Shown here: one piece after another, positions 1 through 8,107 of the stretch
Layout: each line of letters opens with the position of its first letter
Position numbering within the stretch: position 1 is the stretch's first letter
Source: Bradyrhizobium diazoefficiens
GTDB taxonomy: Bacteria > Pseudomonadota > Alphaproteobacteria > Rhizobiales > Xanthobacteraceae
Assembly (NCBI RefSeq): GCF_016616885.1
Contig: NZ_CP067102.1
Span: forward strand, 4,926,501-4,990,500
Length of the DNA stretch: 64,000 nucleotides
Direction of reading: 5' to 3'
Made by a program: the position numbers and the translations under genes
Notes under the pieces: model-generated
What the model was told of the DNA's origin: nothing
Databases searched by the model: none
What the model saw: only the letters and a program-made list of their open reading frames with translations

Positions 1-177
1 TTCGGGGATGCAGGGTCCGGGTTCAAGCGGACTGCAATAGGACGGCGTGCAGGGCCGGCCGTCGAGCACACTGCACGGCTCATGCGCAAACGGAATCGGA
101 TTGATCTGGCGGCGCTGCGCGTCGGCCGCGGTCGTCGAGACCGCCAGCAGAACAAGAACGAGAATGCCGCGCCACAT
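1..177 (-). CDS. Partial secreted Cys-rich hypothetical protein (N-terminus only)
   Basis: Reading the minus strand from an ATG at 177 gives 59 uninterrupted codons to the window edge, so the gene is cut off. The first ~20 residues (MWRGILVLVLLAVSTTAADA) are a typical Sec signal peptide ending in an AxA-like cleavage site. The mature part begins with a basic stretch and then has four cysteines (CSVLDGRPC, YC, PC), suggesting disulfides in the periplasm. I do not recognise the family. prfC lies downstream on the same strand after a ~100 bp gap. Confidence 0.6.
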   Translation of the reverse strand, partial: MWRGILVLVLLAVSTTAADAQRRQINPIPFAHEPCSVLDGRPCTPSYCSPLEPGPCIPE

Positions 178-280
178 GCTTTGAACTCACCATGTCACGT
201 CAGTGAAACGTGGCACTGTCCGTGAAAGCGTCAAGCCCACGGCCGTTCACATGCTCGCGCTTGAGCCGCCGGGGCGCGCC

Positions 281-1900
281 CTACCCCTTCTTCTTGACGT
301 CCTTGACGTTGGTGAACTCGATGCCCTCGGCGCGTTCCCTGGTGTAGCCGAGATAGAACTCGTTCCGGGCCAGATACACGGGATCGCCGTCGACATCGTC
401 GGCGATGCTCGAGGTGTTTGCTGCGAGGAACGCGTCGAGCTTCTTGCGATCCTCCGAAGAGACCCAACGCGCGAGCTGGAATTCGCTCACCTCGAACTCG
501 ACCGGCAGCGAATATTCCGCTTCCAGCCGCGCCTTGAGCACGTCGAGCTGCAGCGCGCCGACCACGCCAACCAGCGCCGGCGCGCCGTCGCGCGGACGGA
601 ACACCTGCACGACGCCCTCTTCCGACATCTGCTGAAGCGCTTCCTTCAGCTTCTTCGCCTTCATCGCGTCAGTGAGACGGACACGGCGGACGATTTCAGG
701 CGCGAAGCTCGGCACGCCGACAAAGTTGAAATCCTCGCCCTCGGTCAGCGTATCGCCGATGCGCAGCGTGCCGTGATTGGGAATGCCGACGACGTCGCCG
801 GCAAAAGCCTCGTCCGCGACCGAACGGTCCTGGGCAAAGAAGAATTGCGGACTCGACAGCGGCATGCTCTTGCCGGTGCGCACCAGCTTCGCCTTCATGC
901 CGCGGCTGAGCTTGCCGGAGCAGAGCCGCGCGAACGCGATGCGGTCGCGGTGGTTCGGATCCATGTTGGCCTGGATCTTGAAAACGAAGGCGCTCATGCG
1001 CGGATCGGTCGCTTCGACCCTGCGCTGATCGCTGTCCTGGGCACGCGGTTCGGGCGCGAACTTGCCGAGGCCTTCGAGGAGGTCGCCGACACCGAAATTG
1101 CGTAGCGCGCTGCCGAAATAAACCGGCGTCAGATGGCCCTCGCGAAACGCGTCGAGCTCAAATGGCTTTGAGGCTTCAGTCACGAGCTCAAGCTCGTCCT
1201 TCACCCCGGAGACGTCGAGGTTCGCATTGAGCTTGGCGAGCTCAGCGATCTCGATCTGCTGCGCAGCGCCCGTCTTGGCGCCGCCGCCTTCAAGCAGGCG
1301 TACGCCGCCATTGACGACGTCATAGGTGCCGAGGAAGTCGCGGCCGCGGCCGACCGGCCAGGTCATCGGCGTGGTATCGAGTGCCAGCGTCTTCTCGATC
1401 TCGTCGAGCAGCTCGAACACGTCGCGGCTCTCGCGATCCATTTTATTGATGAAGGTGATGATCGGGATATCTCGAAGACGACACACCTCGAACAGCTTGC
1501 GGGTCCGCGCCTCGATGCCCTTGGCGGCGTCGATCACCATGACCGCGGAATCGACCGCAGTCAGCGTACGATAAGTGTCTTCCGAAAAGTCTTCGTGACC
1601 CGGTGTGTCCAGCAGGTTGAAGACAAGACCTTCAAACTCGAAGGTCATCACCGAGGTCACGACCGAAATGCCGCGCTCGCGCTCGATCTTCATCCAGTCC
1701 GAGCGGGTGTTGCGCCGTTCGCCCTTGGCCTTGACCTGGCCGGCCAGATTGATGGCGCCACCGAACAGCAGCAGCTTTTCGGTCAGCGTGGTCTTGCCGG
1801 CGTCCGGATGCGAAATGATCGCAAAAGTGCGCCGCCGCGACACTTCAGCGGCAAGCGGGGAACGGGCCGGCGATTCGGCTGTGGTGGCGATGTCGGACAT
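281..1900 (-). CDS. prfC: Peptide chain release factor 3 (RF3 GTPase)
   Basis: A 539-residue translational GTPase, close to the usual ~530. RF3 recycles RF1/RF2 from the ribosome after termination by GTP hydrolysis in the cytoplasm. Visible motifs: G1 HPDAGKTT near residue 32, G3 DTPGHEDFSEDTYRTL near 100, G4 NKMDRE near 150. Then follow an EF-Tu-like domain 2 (GMKAKLVRTGKSMPL) and the RF3 C-terminal domain (GALQLDVLKARLEAEYSLPVEFE). The start MSDIATTAESPARSP gives a short N-terminal extension before the G domain. It is probably monocistronic. EF-G, LepA and TypA are excluded by the RF3-type C-terminus. Confidence 0.96.
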   Translation of the reverse strand: MSDIATTAESPARSPLAAEVSRRRTFAIISHPDAGKTTLTEKLLLFGGAINLAGQVKAKGERRNTRSDWMKIERERGISVVTSVMTFEFEGLVFNLLDTPGHEDFSEDTYRTLTAVDSAVMVIDAAKGIEARTRKLFEVCRLRDIPIITFINKMDRESRDVFELLDEIEKTLALDTTPMTWPVGRGRDFLGTYDVVNGGVRLLEGGGAKTGAAQQIEIAELAKLNANLDVSGVKDELELVTEASKPFELDAFREGHLTPVYFGSALRNFGVGDLLEGLGKFAPEPRAQDSDQRRVEATDPRMSAFVFKIQANMDPNHRDRIAFARLCSGKLSRGMKAKLVRTGKSMPLSSPQFFFAQDRSVADEAFAGDVVGIPNHGTLRIGDTLTEGEDFNFVGVPSFAPEIVRRVRLTDAMKAKKLKEALQQMSEEGVVQVFRPRDGAPALVGVVGALQLDVLKARLEAEYSLPVEFEVSEFQLARWVSSEDRKKLDAFLAANTSSIADDVDGDPVYLARNEFYLGYTRERAEGIEFTNVKDVKKKG

Positions 1901-1988
1901 GGCGGGAGCGTTTGGCAGGGAAAATGGGCCTGATCAAGCCTGATTTGGTGATTGCAGAGCGTTCCGGCCAGCCCCATATCGCCCTTTT

Positions 1989-2057
1989 GGGAGGGACGGC
2001 CCTCCTTTTCACAAGTCATGTCCGCGGGGACGACCCTGCCTTGAATGGAGGGTCGTC
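1989..2057 (+). promoter_or_regulatory. Guanidine-II (mini-ykkC) riboswitch in the leader of the SMR exporter
   Basis: Two short perfect hairpins with ACGR tetraloops lie in tandem. P1 has a 6-bp stem GGAGGG/CCCTCC around ACGG (1990-2005). P2 has a 6-bp stem GCGGGG/CCCTGC (one G-U) around ACGA (2024-2039). This is exactly the mini-ykkC architecture, in which the two loops kiss and bind guanidinium. The Shine-Dalgarno GGAGGG is at 2047-2052. GACGACCCT (2029-2037), which includes the P2 loop, can alternatively pair over 9 bp with AGGGTCGTC (2049-2057). That pairing would hide the ribosome site up to the ATG at 2058, so ligand-stabilised P2 should release translation. The gene served is a guanidinium-type SMR exporter. 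Confidence 0.9.
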
Positions 2058-2372
2058 ATGGCCTGGAGCATCCTGTTCTTCGCCGGTCTTCTTGAGATCA
2101 CCTGGGCGATCGGCCTGAAATATACTGAGGGTTTTACCAGGCTGGTTCCGTCCGTCATCACGCTCGCGGCCATGGCCGGCAGCGTGATCCTGCTCGGACT
2201 CGCTCTCAAGTCACTGCCCGTCGGAACCGCCTATGCCGTCTGGACCGGCATCGGCGCGGTCGGCACCGCGGCGCTCGGCATCATCCTGCTCGGCGAGCCC
2301 GCCACCGCGCTTCGCCTCGCCAGCATCGGCCTGATCGTTGCCGGCATCGTCGGGCTGAAGCTCGTTACCTGA
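2058..2372 (+). CDS. gdx: Guanidinium exporter of the small multidrug resistance family (Gdx/SugE)
   Basis: A 104-residue, four-helix inner-membrane protein, the standard SMR length. Gdx proteins are proton-coupled dual-topology dimers exporting guanidinium. The residues that define the Gdx branch are all present at expected positions: Glu13 (GLLEITWA), Trp16, Ser42, Tyr59 and Trp62 ([10 protein letters not shown]). The ATG follows a GGAGGG ribosome site by 5 nt, and the leader contains a guanidine-II riboswitch, so expression should rise with guanidine. The 3' end overlaps the convergent pit gene by 8 bp. Older annotations would call it SugE, a quaternary ammonium efflux protein. Confidence 0.95.
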   Translation: MAWSILFFAGLLEITWAIGLKYTEGFTRLVPSVITLAAMAGSVILLGLALKSLPVGTAYAVWTGIGAVGTAALGIILLGEPATALRLASIGLIVAGIVGLKLVT

Positions 2373-3369
2373 AGATCTGGACCGCCCACCAGCTCAGCGC
2401 CGCGACGATGGCCGAGGCCGGGATCGTGATCACCCAGGCATAGACGATCGAGCTCGCCACGTTCCAGCGCACCGCCGAGACGCGGCGGGCCGCGCCGACG
2501 CCGACGATGGCGCCGGTGATGGTGTGGGTGGTCGAGACGGGAACGCCGAGGAAGGTGGCCATGAACAGGGTCACAGCTCCCCCGGTCTCGGCGCAAAAGC
2601 CCTGCATCGGCGTCAGCTTGGTGATGCGCAGGCCCATGGTGCGGACGATGCGCCAGCCGCCCATCAGCGTGCCCAGCGCCATCGCGGCCTGGCAGGACAG
2701 CACCACCCAGAACGGCACCGTGAATTCGCCGCCGAGATGGCCCTGCGAATAGAGCAGCACGGCAATGATGCCCATGGTCTTCTGCGCGTCATTGCCGCCA
2801 TGGCCGAGCGAATAAAGCGAAGCGGAGGCAAATTGCAGGATACGGAAGGCGCGGTCGACCGCGAACGGTGTCGAGCGCACCGAGGCCCAGGACACGATCG
2901 CGACCAGCATCATCGCCAGGAGGAAGCCGACCAGCGGCGACAGCACGATCGCCAGCACCGCCTTGGTCAGTCCGCTCCAGACCGCCGCCGATAGTCCGGC
3001 CTTGGCCATCCCGCCGCCGACGAGGCCGCCGATCAGCGCGTGCGAGGACGAGGACGGAATACCGAGCGCCCAGGTCACGAGATTCCAGACGATGGCGCCG
3101 ACAAGCGCCGCGAAGATCACCTGGGCATCGACGATCGCGGGATCGATGATACCGGTGCCGATGGTCTGGGCAACGTGCAGACCGAACACCATGAAGGCGA
3201 CGAAATTGAAGAACGCAGCCCAGATCACCGCGAATTGCGGCCGCAACACCCGGGTCGAGACGATGGTCGCGATCGAATTGGCGGCGTCGTGCAGGCCGTT
3301 CAGGAAGTCGAACAGCAGTGCGACGGCGATCAGTCCGACCAGGACGGGAAGACCCAACGCAGCATCCAC
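2365..3369 (-). CDS. pit: Low-affinity inorganic phosphate transporter, PiT family
   Basis: A 334-residue polytopic membrane protein with the duplicated PiT signature. The N-terminal half has [22 protein letters not shown] and the C-terminal half has [37 protein letters not shown] and [18 protein letters not shown] are the paired phosphate-site loops. PiT proteins import metal-phosphate with protons. The gene starts 16 bp downstream of the DUF47 gene stop, so the two form an operon transcribed leftwards. It was likely annotated from the first ATG ([22 protein letters not shown]), which begins directly with the first helix. Confidence 0.95.
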   Translation of the reverse strand: MDAALGLPVLVGLIAVALLFDFLNGLHDAANSIATIVSTRVLRPQFAVIWAAFFNFVAFMVFGLHVAQTIGTGIIDPAIVDAQVIFAALVGAIVWNLVTWALGIPSSSSHALIGGLVGGGMAKAGLSAAVWSGLTKAVLAIVLSPLVGFLLAMMLVAIVSWASVRSTPFAVDRAFRILQFASASLYSLGHGGNDAQKTMGIIAVLLYSQGHLGGEFTVPFWVVLSCQAAMALGTLMGGWRIVRTMGLRITKLTPMQGFCAETGGAVTLFMATFLGVPVSTTHTITGAIVGVGAARRVSAVRWNVASSIVYAWVITIPASAIVAALSWWAVQIFR

Positions 3370-3384
3370 GGCGCGGCCCCTGCC

Positions 3385-4029
3385 CTAAACTTGCTCGATG
3401 ACGATGCTGTTGATCTCGTTCGCGACGTCGTCGAAGCGATCGGCGACCTTTTCGAGATGGTCGTAGATCTCGACGCCGACGATGAAATCCATCGCATTGC
3501 CGTTGCGATGCTTGTGGAACAGCTCCTTCAGACCGATGTCGTGGAGGTCGTCGACGCGGCCCTCCAGCTTGCCCAGCTCTTCCGTGATCGCCGACAGCAT
3601 CGCGACGTTCGGGCCGATCGATTGCATGAGCGGCAGCGCACGGCCGACCAGATTGGCGCATTCGATCAGGAGCCCGCCGATCTCGCGCATCGGCGGCTCG
3701 AAGCTGCGAACCTCGAACAGCATCACGGCCTTGGCCGTCTGTTGCATCTGGTCGATGGCGTCGTCCATCGAGGTGATGAGATTCTTGATGTCGCCACGGT
3801 CGAACGGCGTGATGAAGGTGCGGCGCACCGCCGTCAGCACCTCGCGCGTGATGTTGTCGGCGTCGTTCTCGAACTGGTTGACGCGCTGGCAATAGACCGG
3901 CGTCTCCTCGCCTCCGTTGAGCATGCCCTGAAGTGCAATCGAACCCTGGATCACGGTCTGGGCGTGGCGGTCGAACAGGTCGAAGAACCGTTCTTCCTTG
4001 GGCAGGAACGCGCGAAACCATCGCATCAT
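3385..4029 (-). CDS. DUF47 phosphate transport accessory protein (PhoU-like, Pit partner)
   Basis: A 214-residue soluble helical protein with the DUF47/PhoU-like pattern: a repeat of helices containing acidic metal-binding ENDAD (FENDADNITREV) and SMDDAIDQMQ. In rhizobia this is the orfA of the orfA-pit pair, thought to control Pit activity. It sits immediately upstream of pit on the same strand. A Pho box lies 42 bp before its start, pointing to PhoB control. Two adjacent ATGs (MMRWFRAFLPKEERFF) could start it. Confidence 0.9.
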   Translation of the reverse strand: MMRWFRAFLPKEERFFDLFDRHAQTVIQGSIALQGMLNGGEETPVYCQRVNQFENDADNITREVLTAVRRTFITPFDRGDIKNLITSMDDAIDQMQQTAKAVMLFEVRSFEPPMREIGGLLIECANLVGRALPLMQSIGPNVAMLSAITEELGKLEGRVDDLHDIGLKELFHKHRNGNAMDFIVGVEIYDHLEKVADRFDDVANEINSIVIEQV

Positions 4030-4070
4030 GGGGATAGGCTACCGGTTGGAAATGGCCCGGCCCGAACGGG

Positions 4071-4088
4071 CCGTCATAAAACTGTCAT
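4071..4088 (+). promoter_or_regulatory. Pho box (candidate PhoB site) upstream of the DUF47-pit operon
   Basis: The plus strand shows CCGTCATAAAACTGTCAT: two 7-bp repeats (CCGTCAT, CTGTCAT) separated by AAAA. This is one mismatch from the classical PhoB box of two CTGTCAT half-sites 11 bp apart. It is oriented opposite to the operon it precedes (start at 4029, minus strand). The flanking palindrome CGGCCCG/CGGGCCG (4058-4073) overlaps its first bases. No gene starts rightward nearby, so the minus-strand operon is the plausible target. Confidence 0.75.
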
Positions 4089-4185
4089 AGACCATTTTCG
4101 CTCCACGCGCGTGTCATCTCACGCCCGCGAAGCCGGCTCATCCACCGCTTTCACGCACCAATCAAACTGCTGCGATATCAATGAT

Positions 4186-5154
4186 TTAGAGCGACCGCCG
4201 GAAGTAATGGGCGACTTCGCCAACGACGCCGCGGCGGAAGGTGAGCACACAGATCACGAAGATCGAGCCCTGGATCACCGTCACCCACTGGCCGAAGCCG
4301 GCCAGATATTGCTGCATGGCGATGATCGCGAAGGCGCCGACCACCGGACCGAAAATAGTGCCGAGACCGCCGACCAGCGTCATCAGCACGACCTCGCCCG
4401 ACATCGACCAATGCACGTCGGTGAGCGAGGCGTTCTGCGCCACGAACACTTTCAGCGCGCCGGCAAAGCCTGCCAGCGTCCCCGACAGCACGAACGCCAG
4501 GAACTTGTACTGGTCGGTCCGGTAGCCGAGCGAGATGGCGCGCGGCTCGTTCTCGCGGATCGACTTCAGGACCTCGCCGAACGGCGAGTTGATGATGCGG
4601 TAGATCAGCAGGAAGCCCGCGAGGAAGCCGACCAGCACGACATAGTAGAGCACGGTCGGCTTGGACAGGTCGAGGACGCCGAACATGTGCCCCTGCGGAA
4701 TGCCCTGGATGCCGTCCTCGCCATGGGTGAACGGCGCCTGGAGGTAGATGAAGTACAGCAGCTGCGACAGCGCCAGCGTGATCATCGAGAAATAGATGCC
4801 CTGGCGGCGGATCGAGATGTAGCCGGTGATGAGCGACAGCCCGAATGCCGCAGCGATACCAACGAGGATGCCGAGCTCGGGCGGCAACGCCCATACTTTC
4901 AGCGCGTGCGCGCTGCAATAGCCGGCGGTGCCCATGAACATCGCGTGGCCGAACGACAGCAGACCGCCATAGCCGATCAGAAGATTGAAGGCGCAGGCGA
5001 GCAGCGCGAAGCACAGGGCCTGCATCACGAAGAACGGATAGACTCCCGTAAAGGGCACCGACGCGAGCAGCAGCGCCATCACCGCGAACACGATCATCTC
5101 GTCCCGCATCGCGCGCGGGGTCATCGGCAGCGTGTCGTCCGTCAAGGCTGTCAT
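4186..5154 (-). CDS. livM: Branched-chain amino acid ABC transporter permease, LivM type
   Basis: A 322-residue inner-membrane permease of the HAAT family. It begins with a cytoplasmic tail (MTALTDDTLPMTPRAMRDE) and then about 8-10 hydrophobic helices. The LivM landmark region is present: FNLLIGYGGLLSFGHAMFMG near residue 60 and the EAA-like loop GEVLKSIRENEPRAISLGY near 200. It pairs with LivH to form the channel. The start lies 2 bp beyond the livH stop, so the genes are translationally coupled. A short gene-free stretch (4089-4185) separates it from the Pho box. Confidence 0.93.
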   Translation of the reverse strand: MTALTDDTLPMTPRAMRDEMIVFAVMALLLASVPFTGVYPFFVMQALCFALLACAFNLLIGYGGLLSFGHAMFMGTAGYCSAHALKVWALPPELGILVGIAAAFGLSLITGYISIRRQGIYFSMITLALSQLLYFIYLQAPFTHGEDGIQGIPQGHMFGVLDLSKPTVLYYVVLVGFLAGFLLIYRIINSPFGEVLKSIRENEPRAISLGYRTDQYKFLAFVLSGTLAGFAGALKVFVAQNASLTDVHWSMSGEVVLMTLVGGLGTIFGPVVGAFAIIAMQQYLAGFGQWVTVIQGSIFVICVLTFRRGVVGEVAHYFRRSL

Positions 5155-5155
5155 A

Positions 5156-6019
5156 TCAGGCTGCCCTTCCCGTCAATCCCGTTGGCTTCACCAAGAGCAC
5201 CAGCACCATCAGCACGAAGACGACGGTGTTGGAGGCCTCGGGATAGAAATATTTGGTCAGTCCCTCGATCACACCGAGCGCGAAGCCGGTGATGATGGAG
5301 CCCATGATCGATCCCATGCCCCCGATCACCACCACCGCGAACACCACGATGATGAGGTCGGCGCCCATCAGCGGCCGGACCTGGTTGATCGGTGCCGAGA
5401 GCACGCCGGCGAGCGCCGCGAGGCCGACGCCGAGGCCGTAGGTCAATGTGATCATGCGCGGCACGTTGATGCCGAAGGCGCGCACCAGCGTCGGATTTTC
5501 AGTGGCGGCACGCAAATAAGCGCCGAGCCGCGTCTTCTCGATCAGGAACCAGGTCGCAATACACACGACCAGCGAGAAGATGACGACCCAACCGCGATAG
5601 ACGGGTAAGAACATGAAGCCGAGATTCATGCCGCCCTTGAGCTGGTCCGGAATGGCGTAAGGCATGCCGGAGGAGCCAAAGTAGTTCTGGAACACACCCT
5701 GCACGATCAGTGCGATGCCGAAGGTCAGCAGCAGGCCGTAGAGATGGTCGAGCCCGGTCAGCCATTGCAGCATGGTCCGTTCCAGGATCATGCCGAAGAT
5801 GCCGACGATGATCGGCGCCAGCAGCAGCGCCCACCAGTAATTGATGCCGCCGAGGTTCAGCAGGAAATAGGCGACGAAGGCGCCCATCATGTAGAGCGCG
5901 CCATGGGCGAAATTGATGATGTTGAGCATGCCGAAGATGACGGCGAGCCCGAGACTGAGCAACGCGTAGAACGAGCCGTTGATCAGTCCCACCAGTAGCT
6001 GTGCGTAGAGAGCCTGCAT
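5156..6019 (-). CDS. livH: Branched-chain amino acid ABC transporter permease, LivH type
   Basis: A 287-residue permease starting at MQALYAQLLVGLINGSFYALLSLGLAVIFGMLNIINFAHGAL, the canonical LivH N-terminus. An upstream ATG at 6052 would add 11 residues without similarity value. The EAA-type loop (FLIEKTRLGAYLRAATENP) and GGMGSIMGSIITGFALGVIEG near the C-terminus are typical. It lies between the binding-protein gene and livM. The gap to the binding-protein gene contains a strong hairpin. Confidence 0.94.
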   Translation of the reverse strand: MQALYAQLLVGLINGSFYALLSLGLAVIFGMLNIINFAHGALYMMGAFVAYFLLNLGGINYWWALLLAPIIVGIFGMILERTMLQWLTGLDHLYGLLLTFGIALIVQGVFQNYFGSSGMPYAIPDQLKGGMNLGFMFLPVYRGWVVIFSLVVCIATWFLIEKTRLGAYLRAATENPTLVRAFGINVPRMITLTYGLGVGLAALAGVLSAPINQVRPLMGADLIIVVFAVVVIGGMGSIMGSIITGFALGVIEGLTKYFYPEASNTVVFVLMVLVLLVKPTGLTGRAA

Positions 6020-6058
6020 CGATCCAGCACCCAGTCCCTTCGGCGTTCCCAAAGTAGC

Positions 6059-6083
6059 GCCCGCCGGTGAGCTGCCGGCGGGC
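6059..6083 (-). terminator. Intercistronic hairpin between the binding-protein gene and livH
   Basis: A perfect 9-bp GC stem, GCCCGCCGG/CCGGCGGGC, with a 7-nt loop lies just after the binding-protein stop. On the transcribed (minus) strand no T-run follows it. It therefore looks like an mRNA-stabilising or partially terminating element. Such hairpins often explain higher expression of periplasmic binding proteins than of their permeases. Confidence 0.6.
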
Positions 6084-6091
6084 TGTTGGTC

Positions 6092-7312
6092 TTACTTCTT
6101 GAGCAGCGCGCACTTGCTCTCAGAGAGCGGCGTGAAGGCCTGGTCGCCCGGCACCGTGCCGACGAGCTTGTAGAAGTCCCACGGTCCCTTGGACTCGGAG
6201 GGCTTCTTCACCTCGAACAGATAGGCATTGTGGATGGTGCGACCGTTGGGCTGGATCTCGCCCTTGCCGAACAGATCGTCTTCCGTCGGCATCGACTTCA
6301 TCTTCTCGACGACCTTGACGCCGTCATGCGGATTGCCGCCGAGCGCGTCCAGCGCCTTGAGATAGTGGCGCACGCCGGCATAGACGCCCGCCTGCACCAT
6401 GGTCGGCGGAGCGCTGCTCTTCATCTTCGCCGAGAACCGCTTGGAGAAGGCGCGGGTCTGGTCGTTCATGTCCCAGTAGAAGGTCTCGGTGAAGTTCAGG
6501 CCCTGCGCGGTTTCCAGACCGATCGCCTTGACGTCGGTGAGGAACAAGAGCAGCGCCGCCAGCTTCTGGCCGCCCTTGACGATGCCGAACTCGGCAGCCT
6601 GCTTGATCGTATTCGTGGTGTCGCCGCCGGCATTGGCAAGGCCGATGATCTTGGCCTTGGAGGCCTGCGCCTGGAGCAGGAAGGACGAGAAGTCCGGCGT
6701 GTTGAGCGGATGCTTGACGCCGCCGACGACCTTGCCGCCGTTGGCGGTGATGACGGCGGTGGTGTCGCGCTCGAGCGCCGCACCGAAGGCGTAGTCCGCA
6801 GTCAGGAAGAACCAGGTGTCGCCACCGGCCTTCACCAGCGCCTGGCCCGTGGTGTGCGCCAGCATGTAGGTGTCGTAGGTCCAGTGCACGGTGTTGGGCG
6901 AGCACTGCGCGTTGGTGAGGTCGGAGGTCGCCGCCCCCGAATTGATGTAGACGCCGTTCTTTTCCTTCACGACGTTGTTGACGGCGAGCGCTACGCCGGA
7001 ATTCGGCACGTCGACGATGATGTCGACCTTGTCGACGTCGAACCACTGCCGCGCGATCGCGGTGCCGATATCCGGCTTGTTCTGGTGATCGCCCGAGATG
7101 ATGTCGATCTTCCAGCCCTTGCCCGCGAGGCCGGAATCTTCAACAGCCATTTGGGCTGCGAGCGTCGAGCCGGGCCCACCGAGGTCGGCATAGAGACCGG
7201 ACTGATCGGACAGCGCACCGATCTTGACCGTCTTGTCCTGCGCGAAGCTCGCGCCAGCGGTGGTAACGGCCAACGCAGTGCCGAGCAACAACGATGCAAT
7301 CGACTTTTTCAT
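6092..7312 (-). CDS. Periplasmic substrate-binding protein of the branched-chain amino acid type ABC importer
   Basis: A 406-residue periplasmic-binding fold I protein (Peripla_BP_6). Residues 1-24 form a signal peptide (basic MKKS, hydrophobic core, cleavage after SFA before QDKTVKIG). Lobe-1 elements include GALSDQSGLYADLGGPGS, IISGDHQNKPDIGTAIARQW and INSGAATSDLTNAQCSPNT. Lobe 2 carries FFLTADYAFGAALERDT. The family takes up amino acids, amides or aromatic compounds, and the exact ligand cannot be read from sequence. It is the first of the livH/livM half of the cluster and sits between livF and livH. Confidence 0.93.
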   Translation of the reverse strand: MKKSIASLLLGTALAVTTAGASFAQDKTVKIGALSDQSGLYADLGGPGSTLAAQMAVEDSGLAGKGWKIDIISGDHQNKPDIGTAIARQWFDVDKVDIIVDVPNSGVALAVNNVVKEKNGVYINSGAATSDLTNAQCSPNTVHWTYDTYMLAHTTGQALVKAGGDTWFFLTADYAFGAALERDTTAVITANGGKVVGGVKHPLNTPDFSSFLLQAQASKAKIIGLANAGGDTTNTIKQAAEFGIVKGGQKLAALLLFLTDVKAIGLETAQGLNFTETFYWDMNDQTRAFSKRFSAKMKSSAPPTMVQAGVYAGVRHYLKALDALGGNPHDGVKVVEKMKSMPTEDDLFGKGEIQPNGRTIHNAYLFEVKKPSESKGPWDFYKLVGTVPGDQAFTPLSESKCALLKK

Positions 7313-7360
7313 GCTACTTCCCTCGTGAATCTTCTCGTGACCGTCCGGCCCTTGGCCGTC

Positions 7361-8107
7361 CTAGACGCCGAGATAGGTGTGGAGCTTGTCCATGTTGGCG
7401 GCAAGCTCCGCATTGGAAAATCCGTCAATGATCTTGCCGTGCTCGACGACGTAATAGCGGTCGGCGACGGTGGATGCGAACCGGAAGTTCTGCTCGACCA
7501 GAAGGATCGTAAAACCTTCCTTCTTCAGCCGCGCAATGGTGTGACCGATCTGCTGAATGATGACCGGCGCGAGACCTTCGGTCGGCTCGTCCAGCATCAG
7601 GAAGCTGGCGCCGGTGCGCAGGATGCGCGCGATCGCGAGCATCTGCTGCTCGCCGCCTGACAGCTTGGTGCCCTGGCTGTTGAGCCGCTCCTTCAGGTTC
7701 GGAAACAGATCGAAGATCTGTTCGAGCGGCAGTCCGCCCGGGCGCACCACCGGCGGCAGCAACAAATTCTCCCGCACGTCGAGACTGGCGAAAATCCCCC
7801 GCTCCTCCGGGCAGAACGCGATGCCCATGCGCGCGATCTTGTCGGAGGTCGCGCGGATGACGTCCTGGTTGTTGAATTTGATCGAGCCGGCACGTTTGCC
7901 GATGATGCCCATGATCGACTTTAGCGTGGTCGTCTTGCCGGCGCCGTTGCGCCCGAGCAGCGTGACGACCTCGCCTGCGTTCACGTCGAAATTGATCCCG
8001 TGCAGGATATGGGACTCGCCGTACCAGGCCTCCAAGTTGCGGACCTGGAGGATGTTGCCACCGGTTGCGGTCTTCGCCGGAGCTTCGGCCATTGCAGTCT
8101 CAGGCAT
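7361..8107 (-). CDS. livF: Branched-chain amino acid ABC transporter ATP-binding protein, LivF type
   Basis: A 248-residue ABC ATPase. The start at 8107 (MPETAMAEAPAKTATGGN) gives a short leader before LQVRNLEAWYGESHILHG. Visible motifs: Walker A GRNGAGKTT, the LivF-specific CPEERGIFASLDVRENL, signature LSGGEQQMLAIAR, Walker B FLMLDEPTEGLAP, and an H-loop region LLVEQN. The start overlaps the end of livG by 8 bp, consistent with translational coupling. A longer reading frame upstream (to 8176) is read inside livG and is unlikely to be used. Confidence 0.95.
   Translation of the reverse strand: MPETAMAEAPAKTATGGNILQVRNLEAWYGESHILHGINFDVNAGEVVTLLGRNGAGKTTTLKSIMGIIGKRAGSIKFNNQDVIRATSDKIARMGIAFCPEERGIFASLDVRENLLLPPVVRPGGLPLEQIFDLFPNLKERLNSQGTKLSGGEQQMLAIARILRTGASFLMLDEPTEGLAPVIIQQIGHTIARLKKEGFTILLVEQNFRFASTVADRYYVVEHGKIIDGFSNAELAANMDKLHTYLGV

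Noticed and set aside
3040..5292. A 750-codon open frame on the plus strand
   Set aside because: It runs antisense through pit, DUF47 and livM, whose proteins are clearly conserved. It is Arg/His/Gln-rich and has no recognisable domain, a usual effect of high GC.
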